Below, in pieces: positions 11,947 through 23,247 of a DNA stretch of 64,000 bases. The notes under the pieces are model-generated. The model ran no database searches. It saw only the letters and a list, made by a program, of their open reading frames with translations, and had not been told where the DNA came from. Every line of letters starts with the position of its first letter. Position 1 is the stretch's first letter. The DNA lies in the NCBI GenBank assembly GCA_954871525.1, contig OX940872.1, positions 9,323,180 through 9,387,179 on the forward strand. The letters are read 5' to 3'. The translations under genes were made by a program, and so were the position numbers. The DNA is from Parietaria judaica. Its lineage: Eukaryota > Streptophyta > Magnoliopsida > Rosales > Urticaceae.

Positions 11947-12237
11947 TAGAGTTGCACATCGCGTGGCCGCGACGCGTCGCGACCAAGTCGCCAAAATCGC
12001 GAGAAAACACGTCGCGACGCGTTGTGACGTGTGTGGTCGCGGCTCGCCGCGAGTTGGTCGCGAGATGAGGTGGCGAGATCGTGACCGTCGGATCAAGTGA
12101 TCGTGACCCATCGCGACTTTGCCCTCCACGTCGCGACGCGTCGCGACTTTCGCCCTCCACGTTGCGAACGTCGCGAACTCCAGACGTGCGTCGCGACGAG
12201 TCGCGGTTACGTCTCGCGGTGAAAATGTGCAGCTCTA
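11947..12237. mobile_element. hAT-type MITE, GC-rich, with TCGCGAC repeats and 8-bp duplication
   Basis: The ends are TAGAGTTGCACAT and its inverse with one change (TAGAGCTGCACAT). The element is flanked by exact 8-bp duplications GTTGTAAC (11939-11946 and 12238-12245), the size made by hAT transposases. The interior is far richer in GC than the surroundings and is built from many direct and inverted copies of GTCGCGAC and GCGACGCG, which may be transposase-binding repeats. It has no coding capacity. Confidence 0.88.
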
Positions 12238-12616
12238 GTTGTAACACTCATTTTATTGCAAATAGTTAGTGCCTTAATGGAATTATTGATGCATCTTATT
12301 ATTATATTCGAATGTAAAAAGTCAGACACTGAATTTGCAAAACAGCCCAAATTAAAACACTCATGGATTAATATATAGTATATATAAATATATCGTGAGA
12401 GGATGCAACACTCTCTTTCACTGGTCATCGTGAATATTATATTTATGTTCCGGTAGGTATTTTTTTATTCTCATTTCATCACTCCGTCGTATCAGTTACA
12501 TGTTGATATTTTCATATCTCAAAAACTTATATATGTAGCAGTGCGGTCGTCGTCGGAAAGAAAATGGGTCTCAATACCGAAGTGATTTGATGCCACATTT
12601 TAGGGCATTGGAGTCG

Positions 12617-12950
12617 ATTTGTTTCGAGTGAAACAATTAGATTAGATTTTGGAGATTCTGGTGATCTAGGATTCTTGTTCTTTTTAATTTTTGGGAACGT
12701 TGTTCACGGTAAATATTAAAGTGTTTATGCACGGAAGTAAAATAAAATATCATATTATAGTGAGTTAATTGTCATATTCCATTATTTGTTTCGAGTGAAA
12801 CAATTAGATTAGATTTTGGAGATTCAGGTGATTGAGGATTCTTATTTTCTTTTGAATTTCCGACGATGTTGTTCGCGGTAAATATTAAGGTGTTTATGCA
12901 AAAAAAAAAAAAAAAACCGTATTATAGCAGAGTTCATTTACATGGAAGAG
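12617..12950. repeat. Tandem duplication with a unit of about 167 bp
   Basis: ATTTGTTTCGAGTGAAACAA occurs at 12617 and again at 12784. The following sequence, including AGATTAGATTTTGGAGATTC and GGTAAATATTAA, repeats in the same order with scattered changes. An A-tract at 12900-12916 follows the second copy. I see no gene here. Confidence 0.8.
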
Positions 12951-13120
12951 TAACATTACATATAGTAGACTCACAATACACATACTCATGTTGTATGATT
13001 TTTTAATTAGATTATTAATGATTTAAATTTCATTTAAATATCAATTATTAGGTCATACTTTATCTTTTCAAAGTTTATATTGTGATCTTATATATAGAGT
13101 GAAAATTTTAGTTGTATAAG

Positions 13121-14347
13121 TGTTGTTTGGAAAACGTGTATGCAAATTTTACGCAAGTGCACGTGTCGACAAGTAATACATTGTGCAAGGCACAAAGATC
13201 GATCCCACGGAGACTAAATCAGTTTTCGTATTTCTTGCGAGTTACATAAAAAGAACATAGTATGAGAAATTGTTGTAAAATCAAAATTAATTCAAATTGT
13301 AAGCTAAGACGGTATTCAAACTGTTAAATAAAGCTAACCGGAATAGGGGAGACAAGTAATTTGAGAATCGATAAGAGAAACGGATGGGCTATGAATTACT
13401 TTGGGTTTTCCGAACTAGCGAATGCGACAGGAATGCTACTGCATTTTCTTAGTGATTCTGGGAAACGACAAAAACATTGGTTCTTCCGAACTTTTGCTTA
13501 AAAACCGATTGTAAACTAATCATTCATATTCCTATGATAAGACTATTTTACCGGTTAAAATTAAGTTCCAATTCCACAATCTACATGGAGATTAATATAT
13601 TCCTATACTCATCTCAATCTTAAGAATGATTTCACAAGCTTAAACATGTATCAAGGTTGCATTTCCAATTCAATTCATATTTTCCAATAAAGATTAAATC
13701 TAAAATTCTATTAAGTTGACACAAGAAATAGAATTATGACAAAATTAACACTCAACCTAGAACTAAGAAAACACAAATCCCATCATAATCAATAATTCTT
13801 CAAACCCTTAGTTCATCATTTACCCAACTCTAGGAATTTAGCTCATGTTTGAACAACACAAATTAGAGAGAATAGTGGTTCAAGATACAACATCGAACCG
13901 AAAATATGTTGAACAAAATAAACCCGGGTTGATGTGTTGATGTGCCTTGCTTCTTCCTTGATGATCCTTCTTGCTTGCTGCCTCTTTTTTCTCTCTTTTT
14001 TTTTCTTGTCCAAGGCTGCTCGATCTCCCCCTTGTTGGCTGATGATGATGCCCTCTAAAACAGCTCTCTTTGCTTCTCATCTAACGGTCAAGATCCTCTC
14101 CCAAAGTGTGGCTGCCCCCTTAAGTGATCAGCTCCTTTAATTAGGGCAAGTTTCCTTTTTTGACACCAAATCTCTTGGGATTTGGGTCCAAATGATTTAA
14201 GCCCACTACAAAACAAATAATTAAGGTGAGAAAGCAATATTTATCAATTTAGACAACATTTATCACTTTTCATCTCGATCTTAAGGTCGGGTTAATTATT
14301 TTCATTCGATAAAACCGCTTAATAACTCTATTTTCATAGAGTTATCA
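13121..14347 (-). mobile_element. Solo LTR (1227 bp), gypsy type, ATAAG target duplication
   Basis: It starts TGTTGTTTGG and ends AGAGTTATCA, with exact 5-bp duplications ATAAG at 13116-13120 and 14348-14352. The segment near the left end (GCAAGTGCACGTGTCGAC, then GATCGATCCCACGGAGAC) is related to that of the LTR at 159-1293, whose primer site shows a minus-strand element, so this copy is also on the minus strand. No internal region is present. Small reading frames inside are not genes. Confidence 0.87.
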
Positions 14348-14352
14348 ATAAG

Positions 14353-14902
14353 ATATGTGATAGTGGACATGGCAATTGAATTCAGTATATTGTGATATCC
14401 AAAGGCGAAACCACGTACATATATACCTTGGCTGAAGCCACCCAAAAAGTTTTTTAATTCCTATTAGTTTTATGCAATTAACAAGTGTTAGCCCCTGTAA
14501 AATTACAAATCTAGCCACCCTATTATTAAGCCCAAATACAACTTTAGTAAATTACAAATCAGCTCACTACATACATAAATGAAAGATTTTTTTTAGCTCC
14601 CCTTCGATTCCTGGTTCCGCCTATGGTGATATCATATTTATCTATTAACATAAATGAAAATTTATACTTTGATGTTTTGTTGTTAGTATCCAAATATAGT
14701 TACAATATTTATATCTAGATCTCAAGCTCGAAGATTTTCTCAATATGTTTCTAGTTTGTTAATATTTTTTTACAACAAACTTATAATGCAAAAGGATAAT
14801 ATTGTACTGACTGTATAGCGTATAAAAAATAATATAGTTTGGCCAGGAAAAACATAAAAAACAGAAAGCCAGAATAGTTTATATAGTTTATCATATAAAT
14901 AC
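14353..14902. other. AT-rich intergenic DNA
   Basis: No gene or clear element is seen, although around 14400-14640 the sequence has the look of an old repeat (GCCACCC and AAGCCC stretches). Confidence 0.4.
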
Positions 14903-15410
14903 GGGTAAATTGCGGCTAATGTACTCAACAGATTTTGTGCGGATTATGTATCCAATGTTTATTTTCGGCGGCTAATGTACCCAATGTTTGATCCGTTAGA
15001 TATTTTTCGTGTTTTCCGTCACTTGACCGTTAGAGAGTGATTCCTCTTTTATGTGCACTTTTTGTATTTTTGACATAACTCACTCATTTTTTGTCCAAAT
15101 TTTATGCATGACCTATGGTTGGAAAGATAAGAGATACATCTACAACTTTGTTGTTGTAGGTTTTGTAAAAAAAAAATTAAAATACGAAATTTTAACTACA
15201 ACGTAAAATTGCACATTAGTTTAATGCAAAATATTTGTTTCAAGCAAATTTTAATATACTTAATGACATTTTATGATGAAACGTAAAACTATAAAGTTGT
15301 AGATAAATATTTTATCTTTTTAACGAGTGTATATTTATAATTTTTGGACAAAAAATGAGTGAGTTATGCCAAAAATATAAAATATTACAAAAGGGGAATA
15401 AAATGACAGA
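14903..15410. mobile_element. Truncated foldback element (GGGTAAATTG family)
   Basis: The left arm begins GGGTAAATTGCGGCTAATGT and runs about 270 bp. The right part (about 15230-15400) is a diverged inverse of the inner arm, including CATAACTCACTCATTTTTTG and its complement, but its outer end is missing or eroded. A single arm of the same family lies inverted at about 19200-19492. No target duplication is visible. Confidence 0.6.
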
Positions 15411-17140
15411 GAAGATGACAAAAAAAATATTTTAAGAAATATTATTCATGCATATCTTTGCAAAGAATGTAATTCATATTATACATATATATATACTTAT
15501 ATATATATATATACTCGCATATACACTAAATTGACATATATCATATAAACCAATTTAAAATGACTTGAGAATTACGAATAGTCGTTTTATTCCGTCAAAA
15601 TTATGGCCATGAAATTCATGACACTACGAGACACCTTCCTCTCGTTTGATTATTATATTTAAAAAAATACGATCCTCGCGGCTGCCAGTTCTCGACAATC
15701 ACAGAAAATGACCGTTGACGAAAGCGGTTGAAATGAAAATATAGAGAAAACTTTGTGTGTTCGTAGTTTTAGTGAGATTGAGCTGGTGAACTCACGGTCG
15801 AAACTCACCAAAAACCTCAATGTGCGGATATTTAAATTTTTATTTCGCTTACTTTTCTTACGAAGAACGACGTCGTCAATTTTATTCGACTGCATCAATT
15901 AATCAACATGATTTTGTGCTAATTGCTAAAAACACATTTTGTAGACATATATACACACATAATTATATATGCACCGCATGCGGTACGGGCCAAGGCCTAA
16001 GAATAAATGCGATAGGCCCAGGCCCATTATAAGTAGGATCTAAAGATGTAATGCGAATGAATTTATTTTTATTTTTACTAGGGTTGTAATATATACAAAA
16101 AAATATATTTCATTAACTTATTAGACTATGAGCATTGGGATTTCTAAAAATAATGTTAAGTTACATGAAGGTTTTTTTTTTTTTAACAAAAATTGTTTTT
16201 TTATTAGCTAATATAAGAAACGCAAACGTATGTTAAAAAAAAAAAAAGATACTAATAATAATACATCTATACGTGATACATTTATTCAACTTAAGGTTGT
16301 TGGAAACAAATATAAAAATTAAGTAGATAAATGATACATGTATCTACACGTATGCATTATTTATTGATATAATGTATCATAATTGAAAGATGAGACTTGA
16401 GATGATGTATTCATGTGTATTCAACATGGAGTGACATAGAGTTGTTTATGAATTATGAGAGCAAAAGAAATTGACACATTTATAAATTATAATATTTTTA
16501 GGAATTATAATACGGAATTATAAAATTGTATCCAATCGTGACAATCGTGTATATGTCAATGCGCCTACTATATGTCAAAGCGTCTAATTTTATTATAGTA
16601 TTTTTTAAATGAAATTCTTATAATTTAGTTTATAGGGTTTTATTTTAATCTTAAATTATGAACTTATATGAACAAATCCATATATTATATATAATTATTA
16701 GTTGAGATGAGGCTAAAACGTATATGTATGTTTGGTCAAATTTCGGCAACCCGAACTTACTATCGTATCATTAAAAGACTTAGGAAAACCGAAAAAGCAC
16801 AATCCTCCGGCTCCGATATCAGCAACCATCCACGCTCTTTTGGTCGAAACTCTGGCATTTTCATTTCAAATTTCATTCTCGAGAATTAATCTCTCTTAAT
16901 CCTTTTCACTAAGAGCATAATGAAAGCCTCCGTAGATTAGTCACCTTGCTGACATGTTGAACAACGTAAAATTTCTCTCCTATTGTGATTGTCTTGTCCA
17001 CGATTGCCGAGCAATATTGTTCCCCTTTATTTATATGCTAGATGAATCAACGACTCAACAATAAAATTAATAAATTTAAATTTGATTGATAAATGTCGTC
17101 TATGATGTTACTTATTTATGAAGTTCAAACATTATTTATT
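15411..17140. other. AT-rich intergenic DNA
   Basis: No convincing gene. A short island (15965-16030) contains GCATGCGGTACGGGCCAAGG and GGCCCAGGCCCATTATAAG. A-tracts and T-tracts and interrupted (AT)n runs near 15485-15510 are present. Confidence 0.4.
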
Positions 17141-17590
17141 GGGTTAATGACAGCGAAAATATACAATGTATGGTCAAAGAATTTCTCGTGTACTCAAAGT
17201 TTAAATGTTTGGTGGCAAAAGTACCTTAAATTGCATTTAGAGCGCTGACCACTCCAATGTCGTAACACAGATAACTTACCTGTTAACTTTAGCCATGTGG
17301 ACAAACGTGGGTTGCTGCCATGACAATTTTTTGTCATGTGGACGAACCCAATTAGGGGTTTAATTCGTTGTTTTGTCGTAAACGAGGTTGATGTGGACTT
17401 GTCCACGTGGCAAAAAATTATTATGTCAGCAACCCACGTAGCCAGAGTAACGGGTTAGTTAACTGCATTACGAGAATGGAGTGGTCATCGCCCCAAATGT
17501 GACTTTGGACACTTTTGCCGCTACTTTTAAACTTTGGGTACACGAAAGATTTTTTTATCAAACTTTAAGTATTTTCGCCGTCATTAACCC
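17141..17590. mobile_element. Mutator-type foldback MITE, 450 bp, 9-bp duplication
   Basis: It begins GGGTTAATGACAGCGAAAAT and ends with the imperfect inverse (CGCCGTCATTAACCC). The arms also pair through GTCCACGTGG and CAACCCACGT blocks. It is bounded by an exact 9-bp duplication TTATTTATT (17132-17140 and 17591-17599). The family differs in sequence from the element at 7607-8073. Confidence 0.88.
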
Positions 17591-17599
17591 TTATTTATT

Positions 17600-19199
17600 T
17601 GCCTCTCCTAATTTTAGTTCTATCAAATTCGGTCCGCCGTCGACGTCTTATATATATAATCTTCATATTTTTATCATTTTACCATGTCTCATTTTGAATG
17701 AAGTAGCGATAATTGAAAAAACATATTAATGTTATATTTATAACACTTTGGTGGTTAACACTTAACAATTAACCACGGAAAATTCAGACAAAACTATTTT
17801 GAAATAAGATGAAAATATACTCCACTTCTTCTTTCGATGTAGTCTATACTTTTAATATTGATTTCTAATAATATACACGATTACAAAATAGGATTGAAAT
17901 ATACTACCATATTATTATTTATCATTTAGATAGTTACAATGCAAATATCTCAAACTTATTATTAATTTGAGACAACAACGATCCTGTATTTAACTTCTAT
18001 TTTATAGCGGTCAAAGTACGCAAGTCGCGTAAGAGTATAGGTCTATGTTTCCGTCTCTTTTCTGACATTGTCGTTGAAAAGGTACGCACTCTTAAAGCAT
18101 ATTAATTAGTTGAATGAAATTTATATATAATTAGCTGAATCACATAGTCGCTGAATGAAATTTTGTGCGCCTTTTGACTGCAACGTGATCATCTAAAATG
18201 AATGTGATGGTCTTTATTTTTTTTTTTTTTAATGGAGTTGCACTATCGGTCCATGTTACAATGCACTCTCGCATGACTTAGATATATTTAATGTAAGAAC
18301 ATGTGACACTAATGGTCAAGTTTACAATACGTAAAGGAGACACGAACGTGATGGTCTTTATTTGTGAGATCTATATACACAAATAAAAACAAAAAATGTA
18401 AATCTTATGGTCTTACGTAATTTGCGTACTTCAGTCTTCAGCATTAGCAATCATAAATGAAACATATATAATTATTGTTTTCATTTAAAATTTGAGTACG
18501 TGGATATTATCTCTATTAGTTTACCGTATAAGGAAGAGTGGTAGAAAGTTCTAAAGTAGCAAAGTAGAGTGAAGTGTGTGAACATTGCCAGCCAATCTAA
18601 CCATAAATAACTCCCTCGTGTTCCATAGTAAAGAAAAATGAAGAACAAAAAAAATTAATACAAATATAGTATATAATATATTAATTTCTTTTGTGGGTCC
18701 CTTCACCGTCATTTTTCTTAGCTGGATATTATATATTGTAAAATGAAGTAAAAAAAAAAAAAAAATAGTTAGTCAAAGCTCAAAGTAATAGAAAGTCGAA
18801 CAAAATATTTGGGGGAAGCAAATAAATTGATATAATAAATCATGAGTCATAGGACAGTCAAATTTAAGAGCACCGCCCACACAATTTGCATATTGTTTAA
18901 TCCAAAATAGAATACTAACAAAATTCTAAACAATAATTAATAAACATTAGAAACACAATTTAATTTAAACTAATGGCTAGTAATCCCTTTAAATTTGTAT
19001 GTAAGTTTAGTTTGATCTCTGAACTTTAATCCGTGATAAATATTGTTTCTTAATTTTTTTTAAGTCGCTCATTGTCCTATATAAGCTGCTATCATATAAA
19101 ATTGTTAAGCTAGAATATTACATGATTTACTCATATTTATATTTGTCAAGATTAATAAAATAAACCATAACTTTTTATATAATAATACAACATGTTTGA
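17600..19199. other. AT-rich intergenic DNA
   Basis: No gene recognised. Two A-tracts or T-tracts of more than 10 bases are present (about 18219-18230 and 18751-18765). A block around 18187-18420 contains two copies of GTGATGGTCTTTATTT in direct order (about 18205 and 18350), so it may hold a small duplication. Confidence 0.4.
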
Positions 19200-19492
19200 T
19201 TATTCTTGATTTGTTAACATGCAAATTTCAGAAGACATTGCTCTTAAAACACAAAAATTGTAGATCAATCTCTTATCTTTCCAGTCGTATCCCGTGCATA
19301 AAATTTGGACAAAAATGAGTGAATTATATCAAAAATAAGAAAAATTTACATATCACTCGCTGACGGTCAAGTGACGGAAAACACAAAAAAATCTAACGGA
19401 ATAAAGTTTGGGTACATTAGTCGTCGAAAATAAACATTTGGTACATAATTCGCAGAAAAACAAACATTGAGTACAATAGCCACAATTTACCC
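19200..19492 (-). repeat. Single arm of the GGGTAAATTG foldback family
   Basis: Read on the minus strand from 19492 it begins GGGTAAATTGTGGCTATTGT and follows the arm at 14903-15170 block by block, including TTTTCCGTCACTTGACCGT and CACTCATTTTTGTCCAAATT. It is inverted relative to that copy. The flanks of the two copies do not match, so they are not the ends of one element. Confidence 0.65.
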
Positions 19493-20883
19493 TAAAACTT
19501 ATTGCACTAACACATAAACTTAGACATTTGGCCAATTTCTTTATAAATTAAAGGGATAATCGTGACAAAATACTCTAACTACGACTAATTTAAGCAGTAA
19601 GAGTTCAAAGTGAAAATAGCGACAAAATCATCAGATTTTAACAAATATGACGCGCCATTTTTTATTTTTGATTTTTGTCTACTTCTTCCGTCCAATTCAT
19701 ATTCGAGAAACTGCTAGATATTTTGATGATCACATATATACATGTTGAAGAATGATTTAGTACTACTATGTTAAAAAAATTTACTAATCTCCGTCAAAAA
19801 AAAAATGAATGAAAAAAATGTGCGCTTTACACTTGTTAATTTTCAGTATGTTTGATATTATATTTTCAAATTTGAATCCATACTTTCTCAATTACTCAAG
19901 ATTTGAGTACTTTCATCGTGATTATCTTTAAATAAAAAAATAAAAAAATAAAAAAAATTCCATGGAAGACAGGCCACCAGCTATGCGGGTTGAATCAGTT
20001 TCCTCTGCCTATTATAGCACATTACATTAATGCATTCTCCTCTTTGTGAAACTGGCTTGGACTTCCTTTGCCTAGTCAAGACCGGTTCTTCCGGTGGTAG
20101 GTTCATCATGCTGCTACAAAACCAACTCCGATTATACGAAAATATTTGCAAGAAAAGCAAGGGTATATTGTTTATTTAACCTTCCAATATTGAAGAAATA
20201 AATAAAATAAAATTGAAATCCCCCAAAAACCACCAATGGTTATCGGCGCCCATGTTCTTGTGAATATGATGTATGACCACTTGGGCAAATAATTCAGAGA
20301 CACCTTGAAAATATCACTTCAATCTTATATAAAACTCAAAAATTCACATTGCTTAGAGTTAGGAAACAATGCAATCAAATCAAGAAATTTTTATTGATAC
20401 GATGACACACCCTAAACTAAACAAAAAGAAAATTAGTGAAGATGAAAAATGGCACATGGTTTATTATTCTTTATTATTATTGTTTCTCAACTTTCTTTCC
20501 CAAAAGACCACCCCTAATTTTGACAATTGCCAACTAAACCGCGTAACCATTATGACACTCTCTCCGTCTCTCCCCCCCATTCCCCAAATAAATATTATTT
20601 GCCAATAATGCCCCCTCATTTTACATGTCCACGCACTTTCACTTTCAAATTCTAGTTTTTGATACCAATACTCTATGTTCTTTAAAAATATATCACACCG
20701 ACCCCTAGACATAAAAAAAAATAACGAATTATGATAGCATGATTTGCGCACAACTGAATTGTTTGGGAGAGTATTTTTATTAAATTATTGTTTATCTTTA
20801 AATTTGTGAGACTTTCATTTAAATAACTTGTGAACAAGTAAATTTATTGATTACTTCTAAATAATTTCATAATCTAATATATT
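19493..20883. other. Intergenic DNA without a recognised gene
   Basis: AT-rich with a few short unconvincing reading frames. A slightly richer patch (19960-20130) shows no protein similarity I recognise. Confidence 0.4.
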
Positions 20884-21439
20884 TAGGGGTCAAGTCGGAG
20901 CAAATATATGGTTTTTTTTAGACTATCCGGTATCCGAATTTGGAATCCGGATATCCGAAATAACTATTCGGATCCAAAAAGTCAGATATTTGAAATCCGG
21001 ATTTATTGTACGAATTCGATTTCCGACACTGATCCGAAGTTTTACCCGGATCCGATTAAAAAATTAATTACATTTTCTCAAGTTTCAACTGTCATAAAAC
21101 GTACAAATCTAATATCGATCTCAAATTTTTTGCATCCAAATGGATAATGAAAAATAAATAACGTAAATCTCATTGTCTCAAAATCAAAATGCATTAAATA
21201 AACATTCTCTCGTCATATTTTCTTCACACGCAAAAAAAAATATAAAGAGAAAAATAAAAAATAAAATAAACCAGGTTTAAAAACCAGGTACTAGATATCC
21301 GATTTTTAAAATAATAAAACCCGGTATCCGAATCTGGTTCTCATCCGGACGCGATACGGATTCAGACTAAGATTTTAAAATTAGATATGGTTACGAATAC
21401 GGATTTTTATCCAGTTTCCGGATTTTATTTACACCCTTA
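20884..21439. mobile_element. hAT-type MITE with CCGGATATCCG repeats
   Basis: The ends are TAGGGGT and TAAGGGT in inverse orientation. The flanks AATATATT (20876-20883) and AATATATA (21440-21447) agree at 7 of 8 bases, consistent with an aged 8-bp hAT duplication. Both ends carry clusters of TATCCGAAT, ATCCGGA and related motifs in both orientations, with an AT-rich centre. It has no coding capacity. The superfamily call is less certain than for 11947-12237 because the duplication is imperfect and AT-rich. Confidence 0.65.
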
Positions 21440-21788
21440 AATATATATATTCAATCGACAAAATCACTTATTGGAAATCTTGATATTCAAGTCAATAGTA
21501 AGAGTAAATTTTTTTAAAAATTGATTTTATTTAAAATTGATTTTTTTTTATAAATATTTTCTTAATAATATTTTGGTAACTATGAATCATATATTGCGAA
21601 TAACTCAACATTTTTCAAAGTATCCGAACGCACAGTCGAAAAAAAATCAAGGGCGAATCCATGCAAAATACACCAGAATGAAGTACAAGAACGAGGGCAT
21701 AAGAGTAATTCCCCAAAAATCGAAGCCAGAATGGCCGTCTTTAACGCGTTCACGCGTATATAGTTTGTCGCTTCCATGCAGGCCACCC

Positions 21789-21797
21789 CTATATATA
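21789..21797 (+). promoter_or_regulatory. Likely TATA box of the UDP-glucuronate epimerase gene
   Basis: CTATATATA lies about 130 bases before the start codon, in a CT-rich context (CCCCTCCCTCCCCCC follows). The predicted leader is about 100 nt. Confidence 0.6.
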
Positions 21798-21921
21798 CCC
21801 CTCCCTCCCCCCTCCCCAACTCAGGTGCAGATTTTAATTTCATAATTTGCACTCAAAATTTTCCAAAAAATAAAAAATAAATTCATACAAAATTGCATCG
21901 ACAAATCTCCGGCCCAAAACG

Positions 21922-23247
21922 ATGCCGTCTTTGGAGGACGAGCTGTTCCCGTCGACGCCGGGCAAGTTCAAGATCGACCGGAGCCACCACCACCACAACT
22001 CCGCCATGATGATCAACCGCCAGTTCCACCGCTGCTTCGCCTCCACCAGCACCATGTTCCTGTGGGCCCTCTTCCTCATCGCCCTCACCGCCTCCTACCT
22101 CAGCTTCCAGAGCTTCGTCTCCTCCGGCAGCCGCTACTTCTCCGCCTCCTGGGGCGGCCTCCAGTGGGAGAAGCAGGTCCGCACCTCCGCGCAGGTCCAC
22201 CGCTCCGGCGGCGCCTCCGTCCTCGTCACCGGCGCCGCCGGCTTCGTCGGCAGCCACGTCTCCCTCGCGCTCAAGAAGCGCGGCGACGGCGTCGTCGGCC
22301 TCGACAACTTCAACTCCTACTACGACCCCTCCCTCAAGCGCGCGCGCCGCTCGCTGCTCTCCTCGCACGGCGTCTTCGTCGTCGAGGGCGACATCAACGA
22401 CGCGCGCCTCCTCGACAAGCTCTTCGACGTCGTCGCCTTCACGCACGTCATGCACCTCGCGGCGCAGGCCGGCGTGCGCTACGCCATGGAGAACCCGCAG
22501 TCGTACGTGCACAGCAACGTCGCTGGCCTCGTGGCGCTCCTCGAGGCCTGCAAGGCCGCCAACCCGCAGCCCGCCGTGGTCTGGGCCTCGTCGAGCTCGG
22601 TGTACGGGCTCAACGAGAAGTCCCCGTTCTCCGAGTCGGACCGCACGGACCAGCCCGCGAGCCTCTACGCCGCGACGAAGAAGGCCGGCGAGGAGATCAC
22701 GCACACGTACAACCACATCTACGGGCTGTCCGTCACCGGGCTGCGATTCTTCACGGTGTACGGGCCGTGGGGGAGGCCGGACATGGCGTACTTCTCCTTC
22801 ACCAGGAACATTCTGCAGGGGAAGCCGATCACCGTGTACCGGGGCAAGAACCGGGTCGACCTGGCCCGGGACTTCACGTACATCGACGACATCGTGAAGG
22901 GGTGTCTCGGGTCGCTGGACACGTCGGGGAAGAGCACCGGGTCGGGCGGGAAGAAGAAGGGCCCCGCCCCGTACCGGATATTCAACCTGGGGAACACGTC
23001 CCCGGTGACGGTCCCGACCTTGGTGGAGATTCTGGAGAGGCACTTGAAGGTGAAGGCAAAGCGGAACATGGTGGACATGCCCGGGAACGGCGACGTCCCG
23101 TTCACGCACGCAAACATCACAGCGGCGAGGCGGGAGTTCGGGTACAAACCCACGACCGATTTGCAAACCGGGTTGAAAAAATTCGTCCGGTGGTATCTTT
23201 CCTACTACGGCTACAACACCAATCGCGCCATCAAATCTGTAAATTAA
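21922..23247 (+). CDS. GAE1: UDP-glucuronate 4-epimerase, Golgi type II membrane enzyme
   Basis: A single uninterrupted frame encodes 441 aa, the usual length for plant GAE proteins, which also lack introns. The enzyme interconverts UDP-glucuronate and UDP-galacturonate in the Golgi, supplying galacturonate for pectin. Visible features are a short cytoplasmic N terminus (MPSLEDELFPSTPGKFKIDR), one membrane anchor at about residues 45-66, and an SDR fold with the NAD-binding motif GAAGFVG (104-110). The serine run SSSS is at 223-226, and the catalytic pair is Y249/K253 in YAATK. The RFFTVYGPWGRPDMA segment is also typical. The N terminus resembles Arabidopsis GAE1 more than the other members I recall. 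A four-histidine run (22-25) is an unusual detail. The coding sequence is very GC-rich with C or G at most third positions, in sharp contrast to the flanks. A reading frame of over 400 codons on the opposite strand is a by-product of this bias. Confidence 0.95.
   Translation: MPSLEDELFPSTPGKFKIDRSHHHHNSAMMINRQFHRCFASTSTMFLWALFLIALTASYLSFQSFVSSGSRYFSASWGGLQWEKQVRTSAQVHRSGGASVLVTGAAGFVGSHVSLALKKRGDGVVGLDNFNSYYDPSLKRARRSLLSSHGVFVVEGDINDARLLDKLFDVVAFTHVMHLAAQAGVRYAMENPQSYVHSNVAGLVALLEACKAANPQPAVVWASSSSVYGLNEKSPFSESDRTDQPASLYAATKKAGEEITHTYNHIYGLSVTGLRFFTVYGPWGRPDMAYFSFTRNILQGKPITVYRGKNRVDLARDFTYIDDIVKGCLGSLDTSGKSTGSGGKKKGPAPYRIFNLGNTSPVTVPTLVEILERHLKVKAKRNMVDMPGNGDVPFTHANITAARREFGYKPTTDLQTGLKKFVRWYLSYYGYNTNRAIKSVN

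Noticed and set aside
14903..19492. A single 4.6-kb Mutator-like element bounded by the two inverted arms
   Set aside because: The 9-bp flanks (TATAAATAC and TAAAACTTA) do not match, and the left copy has its own partial inverse arm. No transposase was seen between them.
21883..23166. Open frame of 427 codons antisense to the epimerase gene, and a 404-codon frame in another phase
   Set aside because: Both are by-products of the extreme GC bias of the epimerase coding sequence. Their products are low-complexity R, G, A, V and E runs without domains.
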